Origin: DAIOFH01 sp036745875
GTDB taxonomy: Bacteria; Planctomycetota; SZUA-567
Length of the DNA: 19,537 nt
Reading direction: 5' to 3'
Assembly (NCBI GenBank): GCA_036745875.1
Contig: DAIOFH010000072.1
Coordinates: 1-19,537, forward strand
Made by a program: the position numbers and the translations under genes. Under the pieces are notes generated by a model, which was not told the origin of the DNA, made no database searches, and saw only the letters and a list, made by a program, of their open reading frames with translations. Shown piece by piece: positions 1 to 8,400 of the stretch. Position 1 is the first letter of the stretch. Each line of letters opens with the position of its first letter.

Positions 1-45
1 GAGTCGATCGCGCCCGGAATGTATTTTTTGAAATACACAGCACAC

Positions 46-1329
46 TTACACTTCACCTGCCAGGATGCGGTCGTACGCGAACAAGTCCAGGAATCCGTGC
101 CCCGAAAGATTGAACAGGATGGTCTTGCCCGCATTCTGCGGGTCCTGTGCGTGTCGAATTGCCGACAGTATGGCATGGCAGGACTCGGGCGCGGGGATTA
201 TGCCCTGACACTTCGCGAACAAAAGTCCCGTTTCAAGCACTTCCTTCTGTCCGACCGTCTCCGCTTCCATGAGGCCCTGGTGCCTGAGGGCGGAAACGAG
301 CGGCGCCATCCCGTGGTAACGCAGGCCGCCTGCGTGGTGGGCGGGGGGGACGAAGTCCGATCCCAGCGTATACATCTTGAGTTTGGGGGTAAGGCCGGTG
401 GCGTCGCCGTAATCGTAATCATAGGTACCCTTGGTGAGGGTCGGGCATGATTCGGGTTCGACGCCGATGAGGCGCATGCCCTTCGGGTTGTCCATCTTGT
501 CCCTGAGGAAGGGGAAGGAAATTCCGGCGAAGTTCGAGCCGCCGCCGCAGCAACCGATGATGATGTCGGGAATCCCCTCTCCCGCAGCCAGCATTTGATC
601 GCGTGCTTCAATACCGATCACCGTCTGGTGAAGAAGAACATGGTTGAGAACCGAGCCAAGCGTGTACTTTGTCTTCTCGTCCTGGAGGGCGATTTCCACC
701 GCTTCGCTGATCGCCATGCCCAGCGATCCGACGCTATCGGGGTCTTGTTTCAGGAACTCGCGCCCGGCGTTGGTGGTGTCTGAGGGCGACGGGATGACTT
801 CGCCGCCGTAGCAGCGCATAACCGTCACCCGCCCCGGCTTTTGGCGATAGGAACTGACCACCATATACACAAGCGTCTCAAGACCGAAAGCCTGGCCGGC
901 ATAGGCCAGTGCGCTGCCCCATTGGCCGCCGCCTGTTTCCGTGGTCAGTCGCTTTACCCCAACCGATTTATTGAAAAAGGCCTGGGCTATGGCCGAATTG
1001 CTTTTATGAGAACCGGCGGGAGAAACGGATTCGTTCTTGAAGAAGATTTTCGCCTTCGCACCTACCGCCTTTTCCAGCCGTGACGCGCGCACCAAAGGCG
1101 TCGGTCTCCATTGGGCAAGAATTTCTCTCACCTCTTCCGGGATATCGATATACTCCTTCGTCGAGACCTCCTGCTCAATCAGCGGTTCCGGAAAGATGGC
1201 CAGCAAACCGGTAGGATTCGCAGGCTCACCGGTCTGCGGATTGAGGGGCGGCTGCAGTCCGGACAAGACGGAACTGGCGTTGAACCATTGACGCGGGACA
1301 TTGACACAGGTTTGGGCGGGGGTGCTCAT
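46..1329 (-). CDS. trpB2: Tryptophan synthase beta chain, TrpB2 type
   Basis: A 427-residue PLP enzyme predicted to condense indole with L-serine to give tryptophan in the cytoplasm. The PLP-binding lysine is K109 in GSHKSN. The catalytic-glutamate loop reads TETGGGQWG (129-137), and the PLP-phosphate loop is GGGSN (264-268). Trp instead of His after GQ, the long N-terminal extension of about 70 residues before RPTPL, and the total length separate TrpB2 from the usual TrpA-partnered TrpB1 (about 390-400 residues, ETGAGQHG). The ATG start is supported by an AAAGGA Shine-Dalgarno about 10 bases upstream. No trpA or other trp gene is visible, so this copy is an orphan, although what lies beyond base 46 cannot be seen. 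A Trp-codon leader peptide and attenuator precede it. TrpB2 enzymes are thought to use free indole or to back up TrpB1; a serine deaminase-like role is a less likely alternative. The family call is secure; the physiological role is inference. Confidence 0.95.
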   Translation of the reverse strand: MSTPAQTCVNVPRQWFNASSVLSGLQPPLNPQTGEPANPTGLLAIFPEPLIEQEVSTKEYIDIPEEVREILAQWRPTPLVRASRLEKAVGAKAKIFFKNESVSPAGSHKSNSAIAQAFFNKSVGVKRLTTETGGGQWGSALAYAGQAFGLETLVYMVVSSYRQKPGRVTVMRCYGGEVIPSPSDTTNAGREFLKQDPDSVGSLGMAISEAVEIALQDEKTKYTLGSVLNHVLLHQTVIGIEARDQMLAAGEGIPDIIIGCCGGGSNFAGISFPFLRDKMDNPKGMRLIGVEPESCPTLTKGTYDYDYGDATGLTPKLKMYTLGSDFVPPAHHAGGLRYHGMAPLVSALRHQGLMEAETVGQKEVLETGLLFAKCQGIIPAPESCHAILSAIRHAQDPQNAGKTILFNLSGHGFLDLFAYDRILAGEV

Positions 1330-1385
1330 GGTCTTGTTTTCCTTTCAAAAAACGTGATATATATGCACAACGCTTGACGAAACCC

Positions 1386-1419
1386 AAAAAAACGACCCCG
1401 ACAGAATTTGTCAGGGTCG
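1386..1419 (-). terminator. Attenuator terminator upstream of trpB2
   Basis: On the minus strand a 10-bp stem (CGACCCTGAC pairing with GTCGGGGTCG, one G-U pair, 7-base loop) occupies 1393-1419. Seven consecutive U residues (1386-1392) follow it directly. It lies 28 bases after the leader-peptide stop codon and about 57 bases before the trpB2 start, in the transcribed direction. This is the position and shape of a classical intrinsic attenuator. Confidence 0.88.
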
Positions 1420-1465
1420 CAGAGTCTCAAAAAGAACTTTGGGTTCTTATCGACAATACGCGACC
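1415..1465 (-). promoter_or_regulatory. Candidate antiterminator of the trp leader
   Basis: In the leader RNA, GGUCGCG (1459-1465), inside the end of the leader peptide gene, can pair with UGCGACC (1415-1421, one wobble pair). The second segment overlaps the 5' arm of the terminator stem (1410-1419), so the two structures exclude each other. A small hairpin (AAGAAC with GUUCUU, 1432-1448) sits between the two arms and could bring them together. The pairing is read by eye; no folding energy was computed. Confidence 0.55.
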
Positions 1466-1527
1466 TCGGAACGCCACCACCAAGCGTTGTTGAAGGACTT
1501 GAAGCCGCTGTTGTTGCTGATAAGCAT
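1447..1527 (-). CDS. trpL: trp leader peptide (WWW attenuation peptide)
   Basis: A 26-residue ORF (MLISNNSG...YCR, stop TAA) carries three consecutive tryptophan codons (TGG x3, 1474-1482; residues 16-18). Three tandem Trp codons are very unlikely by chance and are the hallmark of trp attenuation leaders. An AAGGAA Shine-Dalgarno lies 6 bases before the ATG, and a near-consensus promoter lies about 30 bases upstream. A ribosome stalled at the Trp codons would leave 1459-1465 free for antiterminator pairing. One reaching the stop codon at 1447-1449 would cover that segment and let the terminator form. The peptide itself probably has no function beyond sensing charged tRNA-Trp. The gene controlled is trpB2, which follows on the same strand. 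Confidence 0.88.
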   Translation of the reverse strand: MLISNNSGFKSFNNAWWWRSEVAYCR

Positions 1528-1558
1528 GGGACATTCCTTAAAGTAAATGAACAGGATC

Positions 1559-1586
1559 ATAATAGGGGAATTCAATCGAATGTCAA
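1559..1586 (-). promoter_or_regulatory. Sigma-70-type promoter of trpL-trpB2
   Basis: On the minus strand a perfect -35 box TTGACA (1581-1586) is separated by 16 bases from a -10 box TATTAT (1559-1564), which matches consensus at five of six positions. Transcription would start near 1551, about 24 bases before the leader ATG. No palindrome resembling a TrpR operator was seen over the promoter, so attenuation may be the main tryptophan control. Confidence 0.75.
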
Positions 1587-1711
1587 CGTCAAAGTGAAAA
1601 AGTTTTTAGGGTGATTTATACGCAACCGATTTTCTGAAAGAAACGTCTTTTTTGTGTCTATATATCTATAGCAACTTTTAATGCGAGTACTTTACTTTTC
1701 AGGAGATGGCC

Positions 1712-3193
1712 ATGAAACGAGCCGCTTTGGCAGGCGTACGTATTTCACAGGGTCCGGCCGACTGGCAGATACTGCAGCGCAGATTGGATAATACGTCGGA
1801 AATCGCATTGAGCGGCACCTGGCTGGATCCACGCGAGCGCCTCGGGACGGTGGAAGTGCGCGTCGTCGACGAAGTATTCCAGCAGCCGGTGGCTGATCAT
1901 CTGGATTGGCAGGATGCGGACACCAACCCCGACCACACCTGGCGCTCCGTCATCCAGGCAATACCAGCCGGCGGGCCATACAGGATTGAAACGCGTCTGC
2001 GCATCGCCGATGACAACTGGCGTCTTGCCGGCGACCAAATCCACCATCTTGGCGTCGGCGATATCTGGATCATCGCCGGCGATGACAATGCCCTTGGCTT
2101 CGGTCTCGGAATGGCCGAGGATATCCTCGAACCGGGTGTGCATGTTTTCCGGAAAAACGAAACATGGACGCTGGCAAGCCATCCCCTCCATGACATTACA
2201 GGCGTCCGGGACAGCCGCTTCTTCGCCAGCGGTGCGGCAGGCCATTCACCTTGGCTCGCATTCGCTCGGCTGGTGAGAAAAGAGACCGGATTGCCCATTG
2301 GCCTACTGCCCGCCGCCCAAGAGGGGCTGCCTCTGGAAGCGTGGCAAGGCAAGAAAAACGGCGATCCCACTCCCGCCTTCGACAATCTGGTGGCGCTTGT
2401 CAAACTGGCGTCGTCGATGCGCGATTATTCCAATTTCAGCCTACTGGACGGAGGGCCGCTGTTTTTGTCAAAGCCTGACCATCCCCCGGGGATTGTAGCG
2501 GGAATGGTCTGGTTCCACGGCAATGCCGATGCAAAGCGCGAGGGTGCATCGGCCAAATACGGGCGCGTCTTCGGTGAACTAGTCGCCAAGATACGCTCCA
2601 CCCTGGAGGCGCCGAAGTTGCCGGTTGTCGTCTGCCAGCTGAACCGTGTCATTGGCGTATCGAAACCGATGGAAACGATACTGTGGGGCAAGGTACGGGA
2701 GGCGCAGCGTGCGGCCGCACACGACATACCGCATGTGGCGGTGATTCCTACGCTGGATGCCGGGCTGTCGGACGGTATTCACAATTCCGCCCAAGGTAAT
2801 GTCATTATCGGACAGCGGGCGGCCCGTGCCGCGCTTGGTATGGTCTATGGAAAAACTGCGCCGTGGAAAGCGCCTGATTTTCGGGATGCCTGGTTTGTTG
2901 ATAACGAACGCAACAAAATAATGGTCGAGTTCGCCCACGTCTCCGGCGAAATCAAACCGATTGCCACGGAAATATCATCCCTCGCTTTCGCCGACGCCTC
3001 CGGCGGGGCGCCGCTGAGAAAGGTACAGCTGGTCAGGCCCAATAAGCTGATGGCAACGCTCAATCGCGAGCTTGGCGAAAGCCCTACCGTCAGTTTTTGC
3101 GCCAGCCACAATCCGCCCCTGGCGCTTCTGGACAACAACAACTGCCCTCCTCTCGCCTTTGCCAACATCGCTATTCGGGAGGTGGAGGAGTAA
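1712..3193 (+). CDS. SASA/GDSL-type carbohydrate esterase homologue, probable nucleophile loss
   Basis: A 493-residue protein with the layout of sialate O-acetylesterase-like (SASA) proteins: an N-terminal beta-sandwich-like part (about 1-110, ending in GGPYRIETRL) followed by an SGNH-hydrolase domain. The usual block GDVWLxxGQSNM appears as GDIWIIAGDDNALG, so the expected nucleophile Ser is Asp125 (codon GAC, 2084-2086). The glycine/asparagine block usually seen as WxQGESD is WFHGNADA. The C-terminal catalytic pair is kept as DGIH (Asp354, His357). No signal peptide is evident, so it may be cytoplasmic. The ATG at 1706 is directly abutted by AGGAG (1701-1705). That Shine-Dalgarno is correctly spaced (6 bases) for the ATG at 1712, which was therefore chosen. 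The gene is divergent from the trp leader and ends 2 bases from the convergent gene. Family membership is fairly sure; enzyme activity is doubtful. Confidence 0.75.
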   Translation: MKRAALAGVRISQGPADWQILQRRLDNTSEIALSGTWLDPRERLGTVEVRVVDEVFQQPVADHLDWQDADTNPDHTWRSVIQAIPAGGPYRIETRLRIADDNWRLAGDQIHHLGVGDIWIIAGDDNALGFGLGMAEDILEPGVHVFRKNETWTLASHPLHDITGVRDSRFFASGAAGHSPWLAFARLVRKETGLPIGLLPAAQEGLPLEAWQGKKNGDPTPAFDNLVALVKLASSMRDYSNFSLLDGGPLFLSKPDHPPGIVAGMVWFHGNADAKREGASAKYGRVFGELVAKIRSTLEAPKLPVVVCQLNRVIGVSKPMETILWGKVREAQRAAAHDIPHVAVIPTLDAGLSDGIHNSAQGNVIIGQRAARAALGMVYGKTAPWKAPDFRDAWFVDNERNKIMVEFAHVSGEIKPIATEISSLAFADASGGAPLRKVQLVRPNKLMATLNRELGESPTVSFCASHNPPLALLDNNNCPPLAFANIAIREVEE

Positions 3194-3195
3194 TC

Positions 3196-5004
3196 TCAGT
3201 TCCGTGTTATCCGCGTCTTCGCCGCCGCAACTCCGGTTGCCGGATTGAAAAAGCCCGTCGTGCTGCCGCTTGGATAAAGCGGCAGTATTTTTTTCACCCC
3301 AAGGTTGGCGAGGCGCAGCCACATTTCAGCGTCCGGCGCGAAATATCCCACAGTCGGTGCTATTTCGTCGACGATTCTGCTGACGTTATCCCTAAACACC
3401 TCGTTCATATGCCACTTTCCGGCAAATGCGTATTGGTCGGTCCAAACCGTTGGTTTCAGGAAGGAAAACCCCGGCCAGTTGAATAGGTACATCGCCTCGT
3501 TTCCAGGAAGATGTACCTGGTTCGTGGTGATAAAGCCGAGACCAGGCCCTTCCGCGCGCGGCGTGGACAAGAGCCATGCAGGGCTTGTCCAGTACGTCAG
3601 CGCGGGCGGCAGATCGATTGCAGCCCCGGAACCTACCGGATTGCTGATGCGTTCCATGGAAATCGAATTCTTAATACCCTGGAGGATGACGTTCCCGCCA
3701 GGCGCCAGCGCCGAAGCCAAAAACATGTTCATGCTGTCTTCAAATTCGCGTACTGCCTTGGCATGGTCGCCGCGGGTAATCCAGCCGAGGGTGATCAGGG
3801 GCATCACTGGTTCCGGCGTGGCGAACTCATGATTAAAATCGACCGCATCGGCAAAAAGGACAAACTCCCCCGAGCTGTTTTCCAACCAGCCCCAGCGCGC
3901 CCATATCCAGGCCAGGTTCTTTGTCGCGTTGTCCCGCCGCGAATTGGGCGCAGTAACGGCCTCATCGATCATGTCCCTGAAATCATAGTTTTGCCTGGGA
4001 AGAGAAAACGAAAAATTCATTACATGCCCGACCCCGGATGCATCGGCGCTTTGTTCGGGGGGAAACAGCCGATCGGCATAGGCGAACTCGGCCTTGTCCG
4101 TATCCGGCGCGTCGGACGGCACCCAGCTTTTCCTGACCAGCCATTCCTCCGCATCCAGTTCGATCAGCACATTCAGTCGGCCTTCTTCCAGGCAGCTTGA
4201 ATTCCGTTCCTGCGATTTGATGTCGAGGTTGAACGTCGCCATCCCCGAGAGGAAAGGATTATCCTGGACAGGCTCCTCCTGTGATGCAGATTGAGGCGAT
4301 GGTGATGTCTGTTTCAGTACGGCAAATTTTACATTTGGTTTGTCGGTAGCGGGCGGCGGGCCGAATTGATGTGGGGATTTGTCCCAGCTTTCCACTATTT
4401 TTTCAACCAGCGCGTAGGATTCGGAACAAACGACCCAGCCCTTGTAGCGCGTGGCATAAACCTGCCGTTCAGGCTCCTTGCCGAAAGGGTGGATGGTGCC
4501 GTCTGCATAGGGAAGGAACCAATAGCAAAAATCGACCCAGGACGGCGTTTGGAAAAGAGCGAACAACGTATCTTCGCCGTATTCGCTGTTTATTCCCAAA
4601 AGAACCGACTTCGGCGTGACGATGCTCCTGAGGAATGAGCCAGCACCGATATAGTCGTGAACATATCCGGCCAGCGTATCGCCCATTGGCGGCAACACCA
4701 GCTCATTGTCCGCAAGGACGTCGACGATATCGCCGTCCTTGTTTTGCATAATGGAAAGCAATACGTCAATCATGCCGTCTTTATGCAAGGCGGTCACTAG
4801 TTCGTGCACCTCATACGCTTCAAAGGCAAACGTGGCGTCGGCGGGAAGATGGTTCCAGCCGGTTTCGGCTTTCTTGACTGAAGCAATGTAATAGCCTATG
4901 CCAAGACAGGCGACGAACAGCAGCACGCAAAGCAGAATGCACCCGGAAAATATCCGTCTACCGGCGGATTTCTTCGCTTTCACCGTATCGGCTTCTGTGG
5001 TCAT
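3196..5004 (-). CDS. Unrecognised membrane-anchored periplasmic protein
   Basis: I do not recognise the family. From the chosen start the protein has 602 residues. It has a short basic N-terminus (KAKKSAGRR), one hydrophobic segment at about residues 18-41, and then a large polar, Trp-rich domain that would face the periplasm. A Pro/Ser/Gln/Glu-rich stretch at about 215-255 looks like a flexible linker between two halves. The frame is open to an ATG at 5040, but that codon has no Shine-Dalgarno and would lie upstream of the likely transcription start. The ATG at 5004 (MTTEAD) has a GGGAA-like site a few bases upstream. The gene follows the STAS gene on the same strand but beyond a strong terminator, so it probably has its own promoter. 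It converges with the esterase homologue with a 2-base gap. Confidence 0.75.
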   Translation of the reverse strand: MTTEADTVKAKKSAGRRIFSGCILLCVLLFVACLGIGYYIASVKKAETGWNHLPADATFAFEAYEVHELVTALHKDGMIDVLLSIMQNKDGDIVDVLADNELVLPPMGDTLAGYVHDYIGAGSFLRSIVTPKSVLLGINSEYGEDTLFALFQTPSWVDFCYWFLPYADGTIHPFGKEPERQVYATRYKGWVVCSESYALVEKIVESWDKSPHQFGPPPATDKPNVKFAVLKQTSPSPQSASQEEPVQDNPFLSGMATFNLDIKSQERNSSCLEEGRLNVLIELDAEEWLVRKSWVPSDAPDTDKAEFAYADRLFPPEQSADASGVGHVMNFSFSLPRQNYDFRDMIDEAVTAPNSRRDNATKNLAWIWARWGWLENSSGEFVLFADAVDFNHEFATPEPVMPLITLGWITRGDHAKAVREFEDSMNMFLASALAPGGNVILQGIKNSISMERISNPVGSGAAIDLPPALTYWTSPAWLLSTPRAEGPGLGFITTNQVHLPGNEAMYLFNWPGFSFLKPTVWTDQYAFAGKWHMNEVFRDNVSRIVDEIAPTVGYFAPDAEMWLRLANLGVKKILPLYPSGSTTGFFNPATGVAAAKTRITRN

Positions 5005-5042
5005 TGTATTCCCGTCAGGATTTAAACACCGCGAAAGCATTA

Positions 5043-5071
5043 TTTATAGCCATAGACAATAAAAAAAACAA
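5043..5071 (-). promoter_or_regulatory. Possible promoter of the membrane-anchored protein gene
   Basis: On the minus strand TTGTTT (5066-5071) and TATAAA (5043-5048) are 17 bases apart, just upstream of the gene. The -35 element lies inside the 3' arm and U-tract of the preceding terminator. If real, transcription starts near 5036, which excludes the upstream ATG at 5040. The match is modest. Confidence 0.3.
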
Positions 5072-5092
5072 GGGACGCTAACGTCCCTTGTT
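5061..5092 (-). terminator. Intrinsic terminator after the STAS gene
   Basis: On the minus strand an 11-bp perfect stem (AACAAGGGACG with CGTCCCTTGTT, 4-base loop, 5067-5092) runs into a tract of U residues (5061-5066, with more U in the stem). It begins 23 bases after the STAS stop codon. It separates the STAS transcript from the following membrane-protein gene. Confidence 0.88.
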
Positions 5093-5115
5093 AAAAAACC
5101 TGGCGACAGTGACAA

Positions 5116-5400
5116 TTACGATTGCATAATGTCCGACATGTTGACCATCCGAAGAAGGTTGGCTACCTTGTCAGAAGCGTTAATAATCTGCAATGTCTTG
5201 CCCTGGTCGCGGAGCTTTTGCGAAACGGCGAAGATCGTTCCCATAGCCATGGAGCTGATCATCTTCGTCCCCTTCATGTCCAACACCAATTCCGAATACT
5301 CATCCTTGGCGCTGGCTTCCTGAAGGTCTTCGGCAAACGAATCCGAAGAACGCCCGCTTATCTCCGCGTACTTTGATCCAATATCCAATACTAATCGCAT
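5116..5400 (-). CDS. STAS-domain protein (anti-sigma-factor antagonist-like)
   Basis: A 94-residue single STAS domain. The core LVLDMKG...MISSMAMGT...KTLQIINAS..VANLLRMVNMSDIM aligns with SpoIIAA/RsbV. The second Ser of ISSM falls on the serine that partner-switching kinases phosphorylate, while the Asp before it in the usual DSSG motif is Ile here. Such proteins bind an anti-sigma kinase, or act in lipid-transport complexes as MlaB does. No partner kinase, phosphatase or sigma factor is visible in this window. The first ATG (5406) is too close to the GAGGG Shine-Dalgarno, which is well spaced for the ATG at 5400, so the latter was chosen. The gene has its own strong promoter and terminator and so looks monocistronic. 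Confidence 0.85.
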   Translation of the reverse strand: MRLVLDIGSKYAEISGRSSDSFAEDLQEASAKDEYSELVLDMKGTKMISSMAMGTIFAVSQKLRDQGKTLQIINASDKVANLLRMVNMSDIMQS

Positions 5401-5440
5401 AGCCATACCCTCACAGAAATAACATTAGATCCCTTAAGGC

Positions 5441-5468
5441 ATTATAGCATATGTATGGGTATTGTCCA
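5441..5468 (-). promoter_or_regulatory. Extended -10 promoter of the STAS gene
   Basis: On the minus strand a perfect -10 TATAAT (5441-5446) is preceded by TGC, giving an extended -10. A -35-like TGGACA (5463-5468) lies 16 bases upstream. It starts 2 bases after the AsmA-like gene's stop codon and predicts a transcription start near 5434, about 35 bases before the STAS ATG. This is one of the best-looking promoters in the window. Confidence 0.72.
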
Positions 5469-5470
5469 GA

Positions 5471-8400
5471 TCATCTCCTGAGGCCGCGGAATAAATTGGG
5501 AAGCAGGTTTGTCGCTGACGGTCCCTGATCTTGCTGCGTTCCATCCTGCTGTTGCTCTTGTTGCTGCTCCGACCCGGACCCGGATCCGGTGACAGCGCCT
5601 CCAATTGCGCCAAGCACTCCACCAATGCCGCGTGTAATGTCCTGCGGTGCGTTCAGGACCGCGCCCGGTAGATCCTTGCCGAGGTTCATTACCCCGCCGA
5701 TAACCGCAAATGGTGCGGCAAGCGGAATATCCGTGATGATCCTGGCGACCAATTCGCCGATCCCGGAAATCTGCGGCGCACTCAATGGTCCGGAAATGCG
5801 AAGCTTATAATGGCCGTTGGCGGCATTCTGATTCATCCTGCTCATGAACTGGCTTTGTTGATCAGCGGACTGCTGGCGCAGGTTGGGGATGATGCTGGGA
5901 AGGCTGAAAGTAAGTATGTTTTCAAGCTTACCCGCAACCATGGCTTCCAGGTCGATGGTCATATTGGCGTTGACAACGCCGTAAATGGCGAAGTCGCCTG
6001 TGTTTTCGCCAATGACGCGGATCGGTGCCTCCGACGGGAAGCGGATGACCCCGTCTCCCCTGGCATCGACTGTGCCGGAGATGGACTGGAAGGTGAAGAC
6101 GCGGTCTTCACTGTTGTCGCCCTTTGGCTCCTGCTTTAGCAGGAGGCGCGCGCGGTCGAGTTCGGCATTGATAACGGGGCCGGTGCTCAGCCGCACTGGG
6201 CCGGTCGCGAACGAGAGATTCTGAGTCCGCAGGGATGAGAGAATTTCCTGCTCGCTAAATCCGACAAATGCAACGCCTGCCGCAGACCCGGTATTGGCTG
6301 GTACATTGACATAGCCGGATTCAATGTCGACGAAATCCGTCAGTTCGGTCGAGAGCTGCTGTAGCGGCAGACTGACAGCGGAAAAGTTCACATTGACTGC
6401 CGGGCTTGGGCTGTTGAAATCGACCGTACCCGACGCCGTGGCCGTTCCTTCCGGCTGACCGGAAAGGACAAACCGTGCCGCCTCGATGGTGAAAACACCG
6501 CGCTGCAATTGGAATCGGGCGGAAAGGTCTGAAACATTTCTACCCTCGATCTGTGCGCCGGTGAGGCTGGCACTGCCGCCGTTGATATTGAACATCTTGA
6601 GCGGAACGAAATCCGAACCGTCCTCCGCATAGGTCCCCGTTGGGTTGAGGCTGAACACGCCGCCGAAAGTCGCACTGCCCTGCGGGATGTTGATGGTCAT
6701 GCTGCCCGGTCTGGCCTGGATACTGGAAAGTCTGACAATACCTTCCTGGACGGTCAGGTTCGAGGTGTCACCGGCGGCGCTGAACTGTCCTTCCACCGAT
6801 CCTGTAACCGGTACATTGGGCGGGATGATTCCCGGAAATACCGCAGCCACACGGGTCAAATCCCCCATGGCAAAACGTAGGGAGGTGGAAACGCCTGAAA
6901 GGCCGAAATTGCCGTCACTCGCATCAGCAAGAACCGCTGTGGCATTGCCTTCGGCCCTGATCTGGGCAGTGTCGGAATTAAAGGAGAGTTTTGATACGTT
7001 CAGGCGTTTTTCACCATAAACATATTCGCCTTCGATGGAGGCTCCCAGTCTGCCGGGTTCGGCGAGGAAAGGAGTGCCGTTCATCGTCACTGCCGCGCCC
7101 TGCCAGATGCCGCCGACCTTGAGAATCGCGGCGCGGTTGTCTTGTCCCTGAAGTTGTACCCAGGTGTTGTAAATGCCGTCAGCCTGGGTTATCTGGAGCA
7201 TATCCGCGATTTGGCGCATTTCGGGAATAAGGCTGGCGAAACCGAGAGCCATATGCCTGGTCGCAGCGGCCGCACCATTAACTCTCAGATCGATAAAGCC
7301 ATTGGCGCCGCGGCTGCTCAGGTCGAGGGAAGACGGTTGGGCGTTCAGGGTGACGATCGCTTCGCCATTGGCGTTGGCTACGCCGCCCGTCAAACCGCGA
7401 ATGGTGACGTGGAGCGCCTCTTCGGCCGGTGAGTAGCTGACCGAGAGGTCGTGGCTTGCTGAAAACGGCGAGATCTCGCCGGGGGTGAATTGAAGGCTGC
7501 CTTTGGTCGCGCCCGCGCTGGTGACTTGCGAGCCGTCCCAGGAGAGCCTACCCGACACTTCGGCTGCGGTTATCAATTCGGGCGGGATCTGGAGGTAGCT
7601 CAACAACGACTTGATTCGTTCCGGGGCGAAGCGGGCCGCGTATTCGACAGCCATCGTCTGATTGTCCAGCCTGACAGTGCCCCTGGCCTGGGCGGCAACA
7701 GGATTTGCGAGGAATTCGAGACGCCGCAGATTAACCTGCGCCGGAGTGGATGCGTCCGGCGTGCCGAAGACCGTTCCGTCGGCGACGACTTTCAGTCGCA
7801 TATTGCCGATAGCGCTTTCGTCGGGGTTGCCGTCACGGAGGTAGGCAAAATTAAGGTTATCGATTCCAGCTTCGATTTCGCGCAGGTTGAAATCGCCCGC
7901 ATCGTCAATTTTGACCAGGAGCGGTTCCTCGGCAGTCGCTGCGGAACGGATCATCCATGCTCCGGAGGTGAGTGTTGCCGCCTGTGCCCCGTTCTTGGTT
8001 GCGGTGGCGCTCAAGCCATTCGACTGTGCCTGGAATGTGGATAGCGCTACTTGCATGGAGTCGGCGTCAAAAGAACCGACGACCTGGGCCGTCATTTCAC
8101 CAAGCCGCGCTGCGACGGATTCGCCGTCGGCGTCGGCCATCTGCATGACCAGTCCCGAATTGTCTGCTTTTAGCAGGGTCAAATTGATTATATTCGGATT
8201 GTCAAGATTTATGCCGCCGGCGAGGCCGACCGCGCTCTTGGTTGACTCGACGCCGATTTTCATGGTAGGGTCGTTGTATGCGGCCTTTAGACCGTCTATT
8301 TCCATATTCACCCCGAGTTCCGCCTTGCCTCCGGCAAAAACCGTCCTGGCCGCTGCTCGCAAGGTCCCCGAAAGTTCGCTCACTTCGGCCGGAATGAGCG

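Noticed and set aside
20..37. 7-bp AT-rich hairpin downstream of trpB2 as a terminator
   Set aside because: The stem is almost entirely A-T and no U-tract follows it in the minus-strand direction.
1559..1586. TrpR operator over the trp promoter
   Set aside because: No CTAG-centred palindrome of the TrpR type is visible around the promoter boxes.
3511..4200. Plus-strand open frame of 229 codons opposite the membrane-anchored protein gene
   Set aside because: The minus strand has the membrane segment, a plausible start and a preceding terminator/promoter arrangement. The plus frame has no family features or start signal.
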